From Ichthyenterobacterium magnum (lineage in GTDB: Bacteria > Bacteroidota > Bacteroidia > Flavobacteriales > Flavobacteriaceae): DNA of 64,000 nt. The notes below the pieces were generated by a model. It saw only the letters and a list, made by a program, of their open reading frames with translations, searched no databases and was not told where the DNA came from. The stretch covers positions 186,001 to 250,000 of the forward strand of contig NZ_RAQJ01000001.1 of the NCBI RefSeq assembly GCF_003610635.1, read 5' to 3'. This document shows positions 44,631 through 53,550 of the stretch, one piece after another. A program made the position numbers and the translations under genes. Position 1 is the first letter of the stretch. Each line of letters starts with the position of its first letter.

Positions 44631-45404
44631 ATGAACACACCATATTACCAACCTATTCATAAAGAAATAGATGTTTTTGAACACACCTACAAATGTAAAA
44701 TTCCATTTTTACTAAAAGGTCCAACAGGAACTGGAAAGTCTCGGTTTATCGAGTTTATGGCACACAAATTAGAAACCAAACTCATTACCATTTCTTGTCA
44801 TGAAGAAACATCATCTACAGATTTAATTGGGCGATTTATTATAAAAGGAGCCGAAACCGTTTGGTTAGATGGTCCATTAACTACAGCTGTAAAAGAAGGT
44901 CATATTTTATATTTAGATGAAATTGCTGAAGCTAGGCCAGACGTTATTGTAGCTATACATTCTTTAACAGACCACAGACGCGAATTATTTATTGATAAAC
45001 TAGGCAAAACCATAAAAGCACACAAAGATTTTATGCTAGTTGCCTCATTTAATCCAGGTTATCAACGCGGATTTAAAGAGCTAAAACCTTCAACGAGACA
45101 ACGTTTTGTAGCTATTTCTTTTGATTATCCTGAAGCAAAAATTGAAACTCAAATTGTAGTTTCAGAAACAGGTATTGAAAAAGACACTGCCAAAAAGCTA
45201 GTAAATATTGCTACTAAAATTAGAAACCTAACAGAACTTGGTTTAACAGAAACGGTTTCAACACGATTATTGGTAGATGCTGCGCAATTAATTCATGTTG
45301 GTTTACCTAAACGATTAGCCGTACATGTTGCGGTAATTGAACCATTAACTGACGATTTAGAAGTTATACAAGCACTAAAAGATTTAAGCGATTTAATGAT
45401 ATAA
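44631..45404 (+). CDS. norQ: NorQ/CbbQ-type MoxR AAA+ ATPase
   Basis: I chose the ATG at 44631 (MNTPYYQPIHKEIDVFEHTY), giving 257 residues; an upstream TTG start adds eight residues. Walker A GPTGTGKS is at 30-37, Walker B is ILYLDEIAEA, and the sensor region ASFNPGYQRGFKELKPSTRQRF is typical of NorQ/CbbQ. NorQ works with NorD as a chaperone that inserts non-heme iron into NorB. norD follows after a 79-bp repeat. Confidence 0.94.
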   Translation: MNTPYYQPIHKEIDVFEHTYKCKIPFLLKGPTGTGKSRFIEFMAHKLETKLITISCHEETSSTDLIGRFIIKGAETVWLDGPLTTAVKEGHILYLDEIAEARPDVIVAIHSLTDHRRELFIDKLGKTIKAHKDFMLVASFNPGYQRGFKELKPSTRQRFVAISFDYPEAKIETQIVVSETGIEKDTAKKLVNIATKIRNLTELGLTETVSTRLLVDAAQLIHVGLPKRLAVHVAVIEPLTDDLEVIQALKDLSDLMI

Positions 45405-45406
45405 AA

Positions 45407-45470
45407 CAGTTGGCAGTCTCAGTTCTCAGCCCTAGAAAACACGGTATACTGAGACTGAGAACTGCAACTG
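45407..45470. repeat. Inverted repeat between norQ and norD
   Basis: CAGTTGGCAGTCTCAGTTCT(CAG) at 45407-45429 is nearly the reverse complement of 45449-45470 (CTGAGACTGAGAACTGCAAC(TG)). Each arm itself contains the direct unit CAGTCTCAGTTCTCAG with permuted order. The element fills the only gap between the two genes. Confidence 0.6.
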
Positions 45471-45483
45471 AACACTGAAAACT

Positions 45484-47259
45484 ATGTTTGAGTTCGAGCC
45501 AGACGAATATATATTTACCAAGTTTGCTTTCTTTTTTAAAAAACGTAGAATAGCTAAGCAAGCAGAGCTTCAACATGCTATTAATTTAAATGACATAAAG
45601 CCTAGGCTATCCATTTTTGCACGCGCTATTACTGGCGAGTCTATAGAAATTTTTGAAGCTGAACGCGAAGGTGGTTATAGAAATAATAATTTTTTCTTAC
45701 CAAGCAAGTTTTACGATTTTCAATCGGAAGAAGAAAACCTCTCGTTTTATTTATTTAGAGTGTTGTATTTATCTATTCAAAAGAGCCTGGATTTAAACTG
45801 GAATGATAATCAAGAGCATGAGACTTTAGAATCTCAACAAAAAGCAGAAGATACCTCAACAATTGTTTTAAAATCTTTATTTAAACAATTCCCAATTACA
45901 GAAAAATACCATCAACAATTTTTAAGCTTTTACGAAAACAAATCCACTAAAAAAAACCCAGCAGACTATTCATTTATTTATGGAAAATGGATGCGTAACG
46001 ACATCAAAGATAATTTAGTTGAACCGCTAGAAAACTTTACAGACCAAGTAAAAAAAGCAAATAAAGAGCAACCAAAAACCATTATAAAATCTAAAGCTGT
46101 TGAGGAAATTATATCGGTTCAAATAGACCAACAACAAATGCAAGATGCTGTACTACAACATCAGTTTGAAAAGGTTGAAACTGCCGAAGAGTTTGGTGGA
46201 AACTTTAAAGATATGGATGGTGATGACGATCTAGACGACCATTCTAATGCGCTAGACGAAGTTAACATAAAACATACCGTTCGAGTAGATGATACTGCGC
46301 ACTCCGTTTATCATACTGATTTTATTGAAAACACGACCATAGCCGAAAGTTCAGAAAGCGAAAGCAATAGTCATTTTATAACTTACGATGAATGGAATTA
46401 TGTAGACCGCAATTATAAAGAAGGCTTTTGCAAAGTGTATCCTAAAACACAATTAGCATCAGATGGTTCATACTACAAAAAAACACTTAACGATAACCGT
46501 TCTACTTTAGTTGGTTTACGTAAAATGCTAACTACAGTTAATAATAAATACCAGCAACAACGTAGACAATCTCAAGGTGAAGAATTAGATGTTGATGCAA
46601 TTACAGATTTATTTGTAGATGTAAAATCTGGACATACACCTTCAGAAAAAATATATCTTTCAAAACGTAAAAAAGAAAAAGATTTATCCATTCTACTATT
46701 ACTAGACATTAGTTTATCTAGTGATGGTTATGCAGCTGGAAATAGAGTTATAGATGTCGAAAAACAAGTCTCTATTCTTTTTGGCGAAATTTTAAATGAA
46801 TTTAATATTGATTTTTCAATCAATTGTTTTTATTCAAAAACTAGAAATCATTCTAGTTATTTAACTATTAAAGGTTTTGATGAAAATTGGGATACAGCAA
46901 AATATAAAGTTGGTGGTGTTGAGCCTAATGGTTATACACGTATTGGTACAGCTTTAAGACATTCTGGAGCCTTATTAGATAAACGAGACACCAAAAATAA
47001 ATGGGTCATTTTATTATCAGACGGCAAACCAAATGATTATGATAAGTACGAAGGAAAATACGGTATTAACGACGTAAAACAAGCTTTACGAGAGTTAAAT
47101 GAGCGTCAAATAAACTCATATGCGCTAGCTATTGAAGCGCAAGCAAAATACTATTTACCCCAAATGTTTGGGCAAAATCATTATCAAATTCTTACAAATC
47201 CTGTAGAGTTATTACAATCGTTAGTAAAACTATACGAAAAAATCAAACATCAAAGTTAA
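45484..47259 (+). CDS. norD: NorD, VWA-domain activation protein for nitric oxide reductase
   Basis: This 591-residue protein has a long variable N-terminal part and a C-terminal von Willebrand factor A domain with a complete MIDAS motif (D408-I-S410-L-S412) and ILLSDGKPNDYDKYEGKYG. NorD cooperates with the NorQ ATPase in FeB loading of NorB. The upstream gene is norQ. The next gene, a second NorC-like cytochrome, starts 4 bp after its stop, so the operon continues. Confidence 0.94.
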   Translation: MFEFEPDEYIFTKFAFFFKKRRIAKQAELQHAINLNDIKPRLSIFARAITGESIEIFEAEREGGYRNNNFFLPSKFYDFQSEEENLSFYLFRVLYLSIQKSLDLNWNDNQEHETLESQQKAEDTSTIVLKSLFKQFPITEKYHQQFLSFYENKSTKKNPADYSFIYGKWMRNDIKDNLVEPLENFTDQVKKANKEQPKTIIKSKAVEEIISVQIDQQQMQDAVLQHQFEKVETAEEFGGNFKDMDGDDDLDDHSNALDEVNIKHTVRVDDTAHSVYHTDFIENTTIAESSESESNSHFITYDEWNYVDRNYKEGFCKVYPKTQLASDGSYYKKTLNDNRSTLVGLRKMLTTVNNKYQQQRRQSQGEELDVDAITDLFVDVKSGHTPSEKIYLSKRKKEKDLSILLLLDISLSSDGYAAGNRVIDVEKQVSILFGEILNEFNIDFSINCFYSKTRNHSSYLTIKGFDENWDTAKYKVGGVEPNGYTRIGTALRHSGALLDKRDTKNKWVILLSDGKPNDYDKYEGKYGINDVKQALRELNERQINSYALAIEAQAKYYLPQMFGQNHYQILTNPVELLQSLVKLYEKIKHQS

Positions 47260-47263
47260 AGCT

Positions 47264-47698
47264 ATGCAGCAGACTAAATCTAAATATAACATTATAATTA
47301 TCGTAGTTTTAATTAGTATTTTTTGTATGTATAATGTTGTTATATATACTTCAAAAGAGTGTGCAGCTCCTATAAAATTAACTACAAAAGCATTAGAAGG
47401 TCAAAAAATATGGCAAAACAACAATTGTTGGTCATGCCACCAAATATATGGTCTTGGAGGTTATTTAGGTCCAGATTTAACAAACGTTTTTTCAAATCCA
47501 AATAAAGGAGAAAATTATATAAAAGCGTTTTTAAATAGTGGTGTTAAATCGATGCCAAAATTCAATTTTTCAGAAGCAGAAAAAGAAGCTCTAGTAGCTT
47601 TTTTACAACAAATAGATAGTACAGGGTACTATCCAAATAAAGAGGCCATTATTAAACCAAATGGTTGGGTAGAAATATTGTATAAAGATGAAAAATAA
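47264..47698 (+). CDS. Second NorC-like membrane-anchored cytochrome c
   Basis: The 144 residues comprise an N-terminal membrane helix (about 9-28) and a heme motif CWSCH (Cys55, Cys58, His59) followed by QIYGLGGYLGPDLTNVF, with probable axial Met97 (VKSMPKF). It has the size and plan of NorC but is clearly different from the canonical copy at 42677. It overlaps the next gene, a divergent NorB-like protein, by 11 bp, so the two proteins should form a complex. Confidence 0.88.
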   Translation: MQQTKSKYNIIIIVVLISIFCMYNVVIYTSKECAAPIKLTTKALEGQKIWQNNNCWSCHQIYGLGGYLGPDLTNVFSNPNKGENYIKAFLNSGVKSMPKFNFSEAEKEALVAFLQQIDSTGYYPNKEAIIKPNGWVEILYKDEK

Positions 47699-49028
47699 AA
47701 CAGCCTTACTTTTTTTAATCGCAGCACTTTACGTACTAATTTTAGGTACGCTTTTTGGCTTGTTAGCTTCCTTACAATATAGCCTTCCAGATTTTTTAAA
47801 GGAGCTAATCCCCTTAAACAAAATGAGACCATTGCATACCACAACGGTAATTTCGTGGATTATCCTTTCGGCTACAGGCAGTATTTACTTTTATATTTCT
47901 AAAGTAGAACATCTAAGCTTGTTTTCCTTTAAACTACAAAAAGTACATTTGGGCATTTTTATGTTAACAGGAATAGCTATTTATGTTTCTTTAGTCTTCG
48001 GAAAAATGGAAGGCAGAGAATACCTGGCTTTTACTCCAATATTAACGATTCCTATACTTTTAGGTTGGTTTTTATTTGGTATTAATTATTTTAAAACGAT
48101 TAGAAAACATGTAGTTAACTGGCCAATTTATTTTTGGATGTGGGGAACTGGAATTGTATTTATAATCTACCATTTATGCGAAGCGTATTTATGGCTAATT
48201 CCTTCCTTTAGAACACACTTTATTAAAGATACTATTGTGCAATGGAAATCTTATGGTTCTTTTGTTGGCTCTTGGAATATGTTGGTTTATGGAATAGCTA
48301 TTTATGTGATGTCAAAAATTAAAAACGATGTTTCTTTAGCTAGAGGTAAAAAGGTGTTTTTCTTTTATTTTTTAGGCTTATCCAACTTAATGTTGGGTTG
48401 GGCACATCATACTTATTTTGTTCCTACACTACCTTGGATTCGCTATCTCTCTTATGGTGTAAGTATGACAGAATGGATTTTATTGATTCATATTATTTAT
48501 AGCTGGAAAAAATCGCTTACAAAAAAAGAAAAACAAGATAACTCTATGGCTTATAAATTTTTAATGGCAGCCGATTTTTGGGTATTTATAAACCTAATAA
48601 TTGCCTTACTAATTTCTATTCCTGCTATCAATTTATTTACACATGGAACACATATAACAGTTGCTCATTCTATGGGAACAACAATAGGAATCAACACCTC
48701 AATTCTTTTAGCTTCTCTATTTTTTATAGTATCGAAAGTAAAAGGAGAGGTAATCATGTTTCAAAAATTAAAAAAGGTGTATTACGTATTTAACAGTTCA
48801 TTGTTAGTGTTTTTTAGTGTTTTGCTTTTTGCAGGAGCTAAAAAAGCAAATTGGATGTTTTTTGAAAAAAACACATCATTTTCTATGATGCAAGATTCTT
48901 TATACCTAACATATATTGCTTTTTTTGTTTTCGGACTAGTGCTAGCAACTTCCATTACCATACTAGCAATCACATTATTAAAAGTACTACATAAAGCATA
49001 CAAAAAAGAGGCAACTTCAACTTTATAA
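47688..49028 (+). CDS. Divergent NorB-like heme-copper-oxidase superfamily subunit I
   Basis: This 446-residue protein has 12 helices and aligns to NorB (43122) almost without gaps. It keeps His50 (low-spin heme ligand), His240-His241, Glu262 and His327 (equivalent to NorB His53, His238-239, Glu260, His327). At the FeB His187 position it has Gly190, at Glu191 Gly194, and at the second low-spin heme ligand His329 it has Met329. The active site is therefore not that of cNOR. It may bind NO, O2 or another substrate, or act as an electron-transfer or sensory module. The partner is the NorC-like gene just upstream; nadA follows after 10 bp. Confidence 0.82.
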   Translation: MKNKTALLFLIAALYVLILGTLFGLLASLQYSLPDFLKELIPLNKMRPLHTTTVISWIILSATGSIYFYISKVEHLSLFSFKLQKVHLGIFMLTGIAIYVSLVFGKMEGREYLAFTPILTIPILLGWFLFGINYFKTIRKHVVNWPIYFWMWGTGIVFIIYHLCEAYLWLIPSFRTHFIKDTIVQWKSYGSFVGSWNMLVYGIAIYVMSKIKNDVSLARGKKVFFFYFLGLSNLMLGWAHHTYFVPTLPWIRYLSYGVSMTEWILLIHIIYSWKKSLTKKEKQDNSMAYKFLMAADFWVFINLIIALLISIPAINLFTHGTHITVAHSMGTTIGINTSILLASLFFIVSKVKGEVIMFQKLKKVYYVFNSSLLVFFSVLLFAGAKKANWMFFEKNTSFSMMQDSLYLTYIAFFVFGLVLATSITILAITLLKVLHKAYKKEATSTL

Positions 49029-49038
49029 ATCATTATAA

Positions 49039-49965
49039 ATGACATTACAAGAAAAAATAATAAAGCTTAAAAAAGAGAAAAACGCAGTGATTTTAGCACA
49101 CTATTATCAAGAAACTGCGATACAAGATGTAGCAGATTATGTTGGAGATAGTTTAGGTTTGTCGCAACAAGCAGCAAAAACTAATGCAGATATTATTGTA
49201 TTTGCTGGAGTTCACTTTATGGCAGAAACTGCTAAGATTTTGAGTCCAAATAAAACAGTGGTTTTACCAGATTTAAAAGCTGGTTGCTCATTAGCAGACT
49301 CATGTCCTGCAGATGCTTTTGAGAATTTTGTAAAAGCACATCCAAACCATACAGTTATTACTTATGTAAATTGTAGTGCTCAAGTAAAAGCTTTAACAGA
49401 CATTGTTTGTACATCATCAAACGCACTTAAAATTGTAACTTCTATTCCAAAAGATAAACCAATTATTTTTGCTCCAGATAGAAATTTAGGAAAATACATC
49501 ATTAAGCAAACAGGACGAGATATGTTGCTTTGGGATGGAAGTTGTGTGGTTCATGAAGCGTTTTCAATTGAAAAATTATTAAACCTTCATAAAAAATATC
49601 CTAACTATGTAATTATTGCGCATCCAGAATCTGAAGAGCATATTTTAAAAGTGGCAACTTATGTTGGTTCAACTTCTGGAATGATTAATTACGTAAAAGC
49701 ACATCAAGACAAAAGTTTTATTGTTGCAACCGAAGCAGGAATTTTATATAAAATGCAACAAGAAGTGCCTAACACAGAATTAGTTCCTGCTCCAGCAAAA
49801 GAAGACAATACTTGTGCTTGTAGTGAATGTGCTTTTATGAAAGTAAACACATTGCAAAAACTTTACGATTGTTTACTAAATGAAAGTCCACAAATTAAAG
49901 TACCAAAAGCGATTAGAGAAAAAGCATTGATTCCAATTAATCGCATGCTAGAACTATCAAAATAA
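49039..49965 (+). CDS. nadA: Quinolinate synthase
   Basis: The 308 residues form a full-length NadA, condensing iminoaspartate with dihydroxyacetone phosphate to quinolinate. The family segments [34 protein letters not shown] and the Cys residues of [22 protein letters not shown] and [11 protein letters not shown] are visible; three Cys hold the catalytic [4Fe-4S] cluster. That cluster is sensitive to O2 and NO. The gene sits inside the nor operon between the NorB-like gene and nadB. Confidence 0.96.
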   Translation: MTLQEKIIKLKKEKNAVILAHYYQETAIQDVADYVGDSLGLSQQAAKTNADIIVFAGVHFMAETAKILSPNKTVVLPDLKAGCSLADSCPADAFENFVKAHPNHTVITYVNCSAQVKALTDIVCTSSNALKIVTSIPKDKPIIFAPDRNLGKYIIKQTGRDMLLWDGSCVVHEAFSIEKLLNLHKKYPNYVIIAHPESEEHILKVATYVGSTSGMINYVKAHQDKSFIVATEAGILYKMQQEVPNTELVPAPAKEDNTCACSECAFMKVNTLQKLYDCLLNESPQIKVPKAIREKALIPINRMLELSK

Positions 49966-49966
49966 T

Positions 49967-51520
49967 ATGATAAAAACAAATTATTTAGTTATAGGTTCTG
50001 GAGTTGCTGGATTAACATTTGCAGTTAAAATTGCTGAAAAATTTCCAGAAAAAACTATAATCATAATTACCAAAGACAACGAAAACGAATCTAACACCAA
50101 ATACGCTCAAGGAGGCGTTGCTATAGTATTAGATACAGAAGAAGATTCGTTTAAAAAACACATACAAGATACGCTTATTGCTGGAGATGGTTTATGCGAC
50201 AAATCTGTAGTAGAAATGGTTATAAAAGAAGGCCCAAAACGCTTAAAAGAACTAATAGTTTGGGGAGCTAATTTTGATTTAGATGCTGAAGGGAACTTTG
50301 ATTTAGGTAAAGAAGGTGGACACTCTGAATATCGTGTGGTACATCATAAAGACATTACTGGCTTTGAGGTTTTGCGTGCATTATTAAATCGTGTACATCA
50401 ATTAAAAAACATAACCGTATTACCACATCATTTTGCTATTGATTTAATTACAGAACACCAATTAGAAACACCAATCCCTAATGATTTATCCTGTTATGGA
50501 GCTTATGTGTTAAATGAAAAATCTGGAAAAGTTTTAACCATTCAAGCAGAACGTACTTTGTTAGCTTCTGGTGGAATTGGTAGTGTTTATGGGCATACAA
50601 CCAATCCTGTAATTGCAACAGGAGACGGAATTGCAATGGCTTACAGAGCAAAGGCACAAATAAAGGATATGGAATTTATTCAGTTTCACCCAACAGCTAC
50701 GTATAATCCTAAAGGAGGTACTTCTTTTTTAATTTCGGAAGCAGTTAGAGGTTTTGGTGCTTATTTAAGAAACAAAAAAGGCTATCGATTTATGCTTGAT
50801 TATGATGAGCGAGTCGAATTGGCATCAAGAGATATTGTATCACAAAGCATAGATAATGAATTAAAAAAAACTGGAGACACCCATGTATTTTTAGATTGTA
50901 CACATCTTGATATTAAAAGTTTTAAAAAACATTTCCCTAATATATATCAAGAGTGTTTAGATAAACATATTAATGTTAAAAAAGATTGGATTCCTGTAGT
51001 TCCAGCAGCACATTATTTATGTGGAGGAATTGTTGTTGATAAGCACGGAAAAACATCTATAAACAACCTATTTGCCTGTGGAGAATGTACTAGAACAGGT
51101 TTGCATGGAGCAAATAGATTGGCTTCAAATTCGTTATTAGAAGCTTTGGTTTATGCTCATAATATTTACAACTATCAATGTAATCATCAAACAAAACCAT
51201 TAAGTTTTATAATACCAAAATGGAATGATAAAGGCACAAATATACCTAAAGAGCATGTTTTAATAACTCACAATCTTAATCAACTTCAAGCATTAATGCG
51301 CGATTATGTTGGTATTGTAAGAAGTAATGACAGACTAACAAAAGCCATTGCACATTTAGATTTTATTTATAACGAAGTTGAAGAATTATACAAAAAATCT
51401 AAAATTGATACATCGTTATGTGAATTAAGAAACATGATTAATATTGCTCACCTTATTATTAGTCAATCTCTAGAACGTAAAGAAAACAAAGGAGGCTACT
51501 ATAATATTGATAATTTATAA
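49967..51520 (+). CDS. nadB: L-aspartate oxidase
   Basis: The 517 residues contain the FAD-binding GSGVAGLTFAVKIAEKFPEK at the N-terminus, NTKYAQGGVAIVLD, EFIQFHPTATY and the capping-domain signature CGGIVVDKHGKTSINNLFACGE. It oxidises aspartate to iminoaspartate using O2 or fumarate, supplying NadA. It starts 1 bp after nadA and is followed directly by the norE-like gene. Confidence 0.96.
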   Translation: MIKTNYLVIGSGVAGLTFAVKIAEKFPEKTIIIITKDNENESNTKYAQGGVAIVLDTEEDSFKKHIQDTLIAGDGLCDKSVVEMVIKEGPKRLKELIVWGANFDLDAEGNFDLGKEGGHSEYRVVHHKDITGFEVLRALLNRVHQLKNITVLPHHFAIDLITEHQLETPIPNDLSCYGAYVLNEKSGKVLTIQAERTLLASGGIGSVYGHTTNPVIATGDGIAMAYRAKAQIKDMEFIQFHPTATYNPKGGTSFLISEAVRGFGAYLRNKKGYRFMLDYDERVELASRDIVSQSIDNELKKTGDTHVFLDCTHLDIKSFKKHFPNIYQECLDKHINVKKDWIPVVPAAHYLCGGIVVDKHGKTSINNLFACGECTRTGLHGANRLASNSLLEALVYAHNIYNYQCNHQTKPLSFIIPKWNDKGTNIPKEHVLITHNLNQLQALMRDYVGIVRSNDRLTKAIAHLDFIYNEVEELYKKSKIDTSLCELRNMINIAHLIISQSLERKENKGGYYNIDNL

Positions 51521-51521
51521 A

Positions 51522-52103
51522 ATGAATAAAGTATCTATCAATTACAAAAACATCTACTATCCACCAGGAGGCATTTTATTATGGATTATTATTTTTTTAG
51601 AACTATTCACCTTTGGTATTGCATTAATTGCTATGGTGTTTTATAGTAAGCAAGAGCCATTACTATTTCATGACTCTAGACTTTTATTAAACGCTACTTT
51701 TGGGATGATTAATACACTGTTTTTATTAACTAGCGGTTATTTTATGGCAGTTTCTGTAGCTCAATTAAAAGCAAATAACAGAAAAAAAAGTAATACTTAT
51801 TTACTGTTAACAATGCTTTTTGGAATGTTATTTTTAGCTTTAAAAAGTTTTGAGTATTACGGTAAACTAAACGAAGGCTTAGATTTAAGCTACAATACTT
51901 TTTTTACATTTTATTGGTTGCTAACCCTTTTTCATGTTATTCATGTTATCGTTGGTTTGGTTATTTTAACTTCGGTTTATTTTGGAATAAGAAAACCACA
52001 ATCAAATACAAGTATTGAAGATGTTGAGGCAAGTGCAGCCTTTTGGCACATGTGTGATTTAATATGGATTATTTTGTTTCCTGTAATTTATCTACTGTTT
52101 TAA
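51522..52103 (+). CDS. norE: NorE-like heme-copper oxidase subunit III family protein
   Basis: The 193 residues start at ATG 51522 (a TTG five codons earlier overlaps nadB). Five hydrophobic helices with PPGGILLWIIIFLELFTFG, a central helix with LNATFGMINTLFLLTSGYFM, and the C-terminal HVIHVIVGLVIL and EASAAFWHMCDLIWIILFPVIYL are typical of cytochrome oxidase subunit III / NorE. NorE assists NOR activity. It is next to a NorF-like gene. Confidence 0.88.
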   Translation: MNKVSINYKNIYYPPGGILLWIIIFLELFTFGIALIAMVFYSKQEPLLFHDSRLLLNATFGMINTLFLLTSGYFMAVSVAQLKANNRKKSNTYLLLTMLFGMLFLALKSFEYYGKLNEGLDLSYNTFFTFYWLLTLFHVIHVIVGLVILTSVYFGIRKPQSNTSIEDVEASAAFWHMCDLIWIILFPVIYLLF

Positions 52104-52104
52104 T

Positions 52105-52341
52105 ATGAAAACAACAATATCATTAACGTGGTTAATTTTAATCGTGCTCACAATAACTTCAGCTTATATATCAAACCTGCAAGGCACATACATTGCATTT
52201 GTAATTTTAATTTTAGCCGCTTTAAAATTTTTAGGAATTGCGTTTCAGTTTATGGAACTAAAAAAAGCGCATGTGTTTTGGAAAGGAATAATTATTGGCT
52301 TTGTGGTCATTTTTATAGGGATAATAAGTGTCGTTATTTAA
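52105..52341 (+). CDS. norF: NorF-like small membrane protein (prokaryotic cytochrome oxidase subunit IV family)
   Basis: This 78-residue protein has three hydrophobic helices and the motif LAALKFLGIAFQFMELKKAHVFWK, the hallmark of the short COX4/NorF family. It starts 1 bp after the NorE-like gene and is the last gene of the nor operon. It faces a convergent membrane-protein gene 11 bp away. Confidence 0.85.
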   Translation: MKTTISLTWLILIVLTITSAYISNLQGTYIAFVILILAALKFLGIAFQFMELKKAHVFWKGIIIGFVVIFIGIISVVI

Positions 52342-52352
52342 AATATCTTTTT

Positions 52353-53531
52353 CTATTTTTTAAATAGATTCAATAAAATAAATAAGATACCTAAAGGTAA
52401 TAATAAACTAAAGAGGAATAGTAACAAGTAATAATTTGGAAGTATTTCGTAGCCAAAGTAATAGTTACAACCTTGAACGAGTAAAGCTGTTTCAGTTAAA
52501 ACAAATCCTAAAATAAAACAATAAACACCTATATATAAGGTTTTAAAATAGTTTACCAATTTGCTTTGCAAAATAAAAGCAAATAAAAATCCAGTAATAA
52601 CACCTAACATGAGTAAGTGAATAAAACCAATTACAAAATTACGATGCTCATAAACCACTTGAGAAAATTCTGGTAAAATTGAAACTAGTTGAAATACAAC
52701 TTTTAGCACAAAACAAAACATAGCAAAACTGTATATGCAAACAATTAGTTTAGATTTTTTATCAATTAAAGTATATAGTTTAGTCCTTATAAGTTTAATA
52801 AAAGTAAAGAGTGCAGCAAGTTGTAAAACAACACCAATACTATTAATCCATAACAATACGTTATGAGGTGCAAACCATTGTATTGGTAAAGCAAAAGTAA
52901 AAACTGTTGATGCAACTAATACACTAAAAAATTGCCTAAACAGTTTAGAATCTTTAATTTTTAGTAGATGAAAGAAAACAGTAATAATCGCTATTAAAAA
53001 CCAACCATTAAATTGAAAATGTAAAAAGAATTGAATCGCAATTTGGTAAAATGCTGAAGCTTGCCCAAGCATTGAAACAGCTGGACCTAAACACCAAACA
53101 CCAAATGTAGATAGTAACATAAAAAACAGCGATGCTTTTAGTAAAATACTAGTTACAATAGATTCCGTTTTGTTGTGTGTCCATATAAGATACACAAAGT
53201 AATAACTACAAAAAATATGTAAGGTAGAAAATGAAATAGAAAATGCTGCATACCCTTGAATAGGAAAACTTAGCATCATACCAACAACAGCAAATTCGGT
53301 TACCCAAAATAAACGGTTATATATTGGTTTTTTATCAGGAATAAAATAATGAACAATAAGTGTATATAGCATGAGGTAAACCCAACCCAACATAGCAACA
53401 TGCGAGTGTGCATGTGTTAAAAACCTGTAATTCAAACCAATATCACCTATAGACGAATACCGTAACACCAAACCCATTACAGCAGCAATTAAAAAATTAA
53501 TCAGGCAAACTATTACAAGCTTTTTAGGCAT
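52353..53531 (-). CDS. Twelve-helix membrane protein, heme-copper oxidase I/NnrS-like
   Basis: This 392-residue protein has about 12 helices. The first periplasmic edge carries RFLTHAHSHVAMLGWVYL (His40, His42, His44); helix 5-6 has FLHFQFNGWFL (His171) and a later helix GFIHLLMLGVITGF. Histidines at helix ends with Gly-Trp neighbours recall HCO subunit I-like and NnrS families, whose members bind heme or copper. The gene is convergent with the nor operon and follows deoD by 19 bp. No precise family name is justified. Confidence 0.65.
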   Translation of the reverse strand: MPKKLVIVCLINFLIAAVMGLVLRYSSIGDIGLNYRFLTHAHSHVAMLGWVYLMLYTLIVHYFIPDKKPIYNRLFWVTEFAVVGMMLSFPIQGYAAFSISFSTLHIFCSYYFVYLIWTHNKTESIVTSILLKASLFFMLLSTFGVWCLGPAVSMLGQASAFYQIAIQFFLHFQFNGWFLIAIITVFFHLLKIKDSKLFRQFFSVLVASTVFTFALPIQWFAPHNVLLWINSIGVVLQLAALFTFIKLIRTKLYTLIDKKSKLIVCIYSFAMFCFVLKVVFQLVSILPEFSQVVYEHRNFVIGFIHLLMLGVITGFLFAFILQSKLVNYFKTLYIGVYCFILGFVLTETALLVQGCNYYFGYEILPNYYLLLFLFSLLLPLGILFILLNLFKK

Positions 53532-53550
53532 TCTCTATATTATTTAAAAA

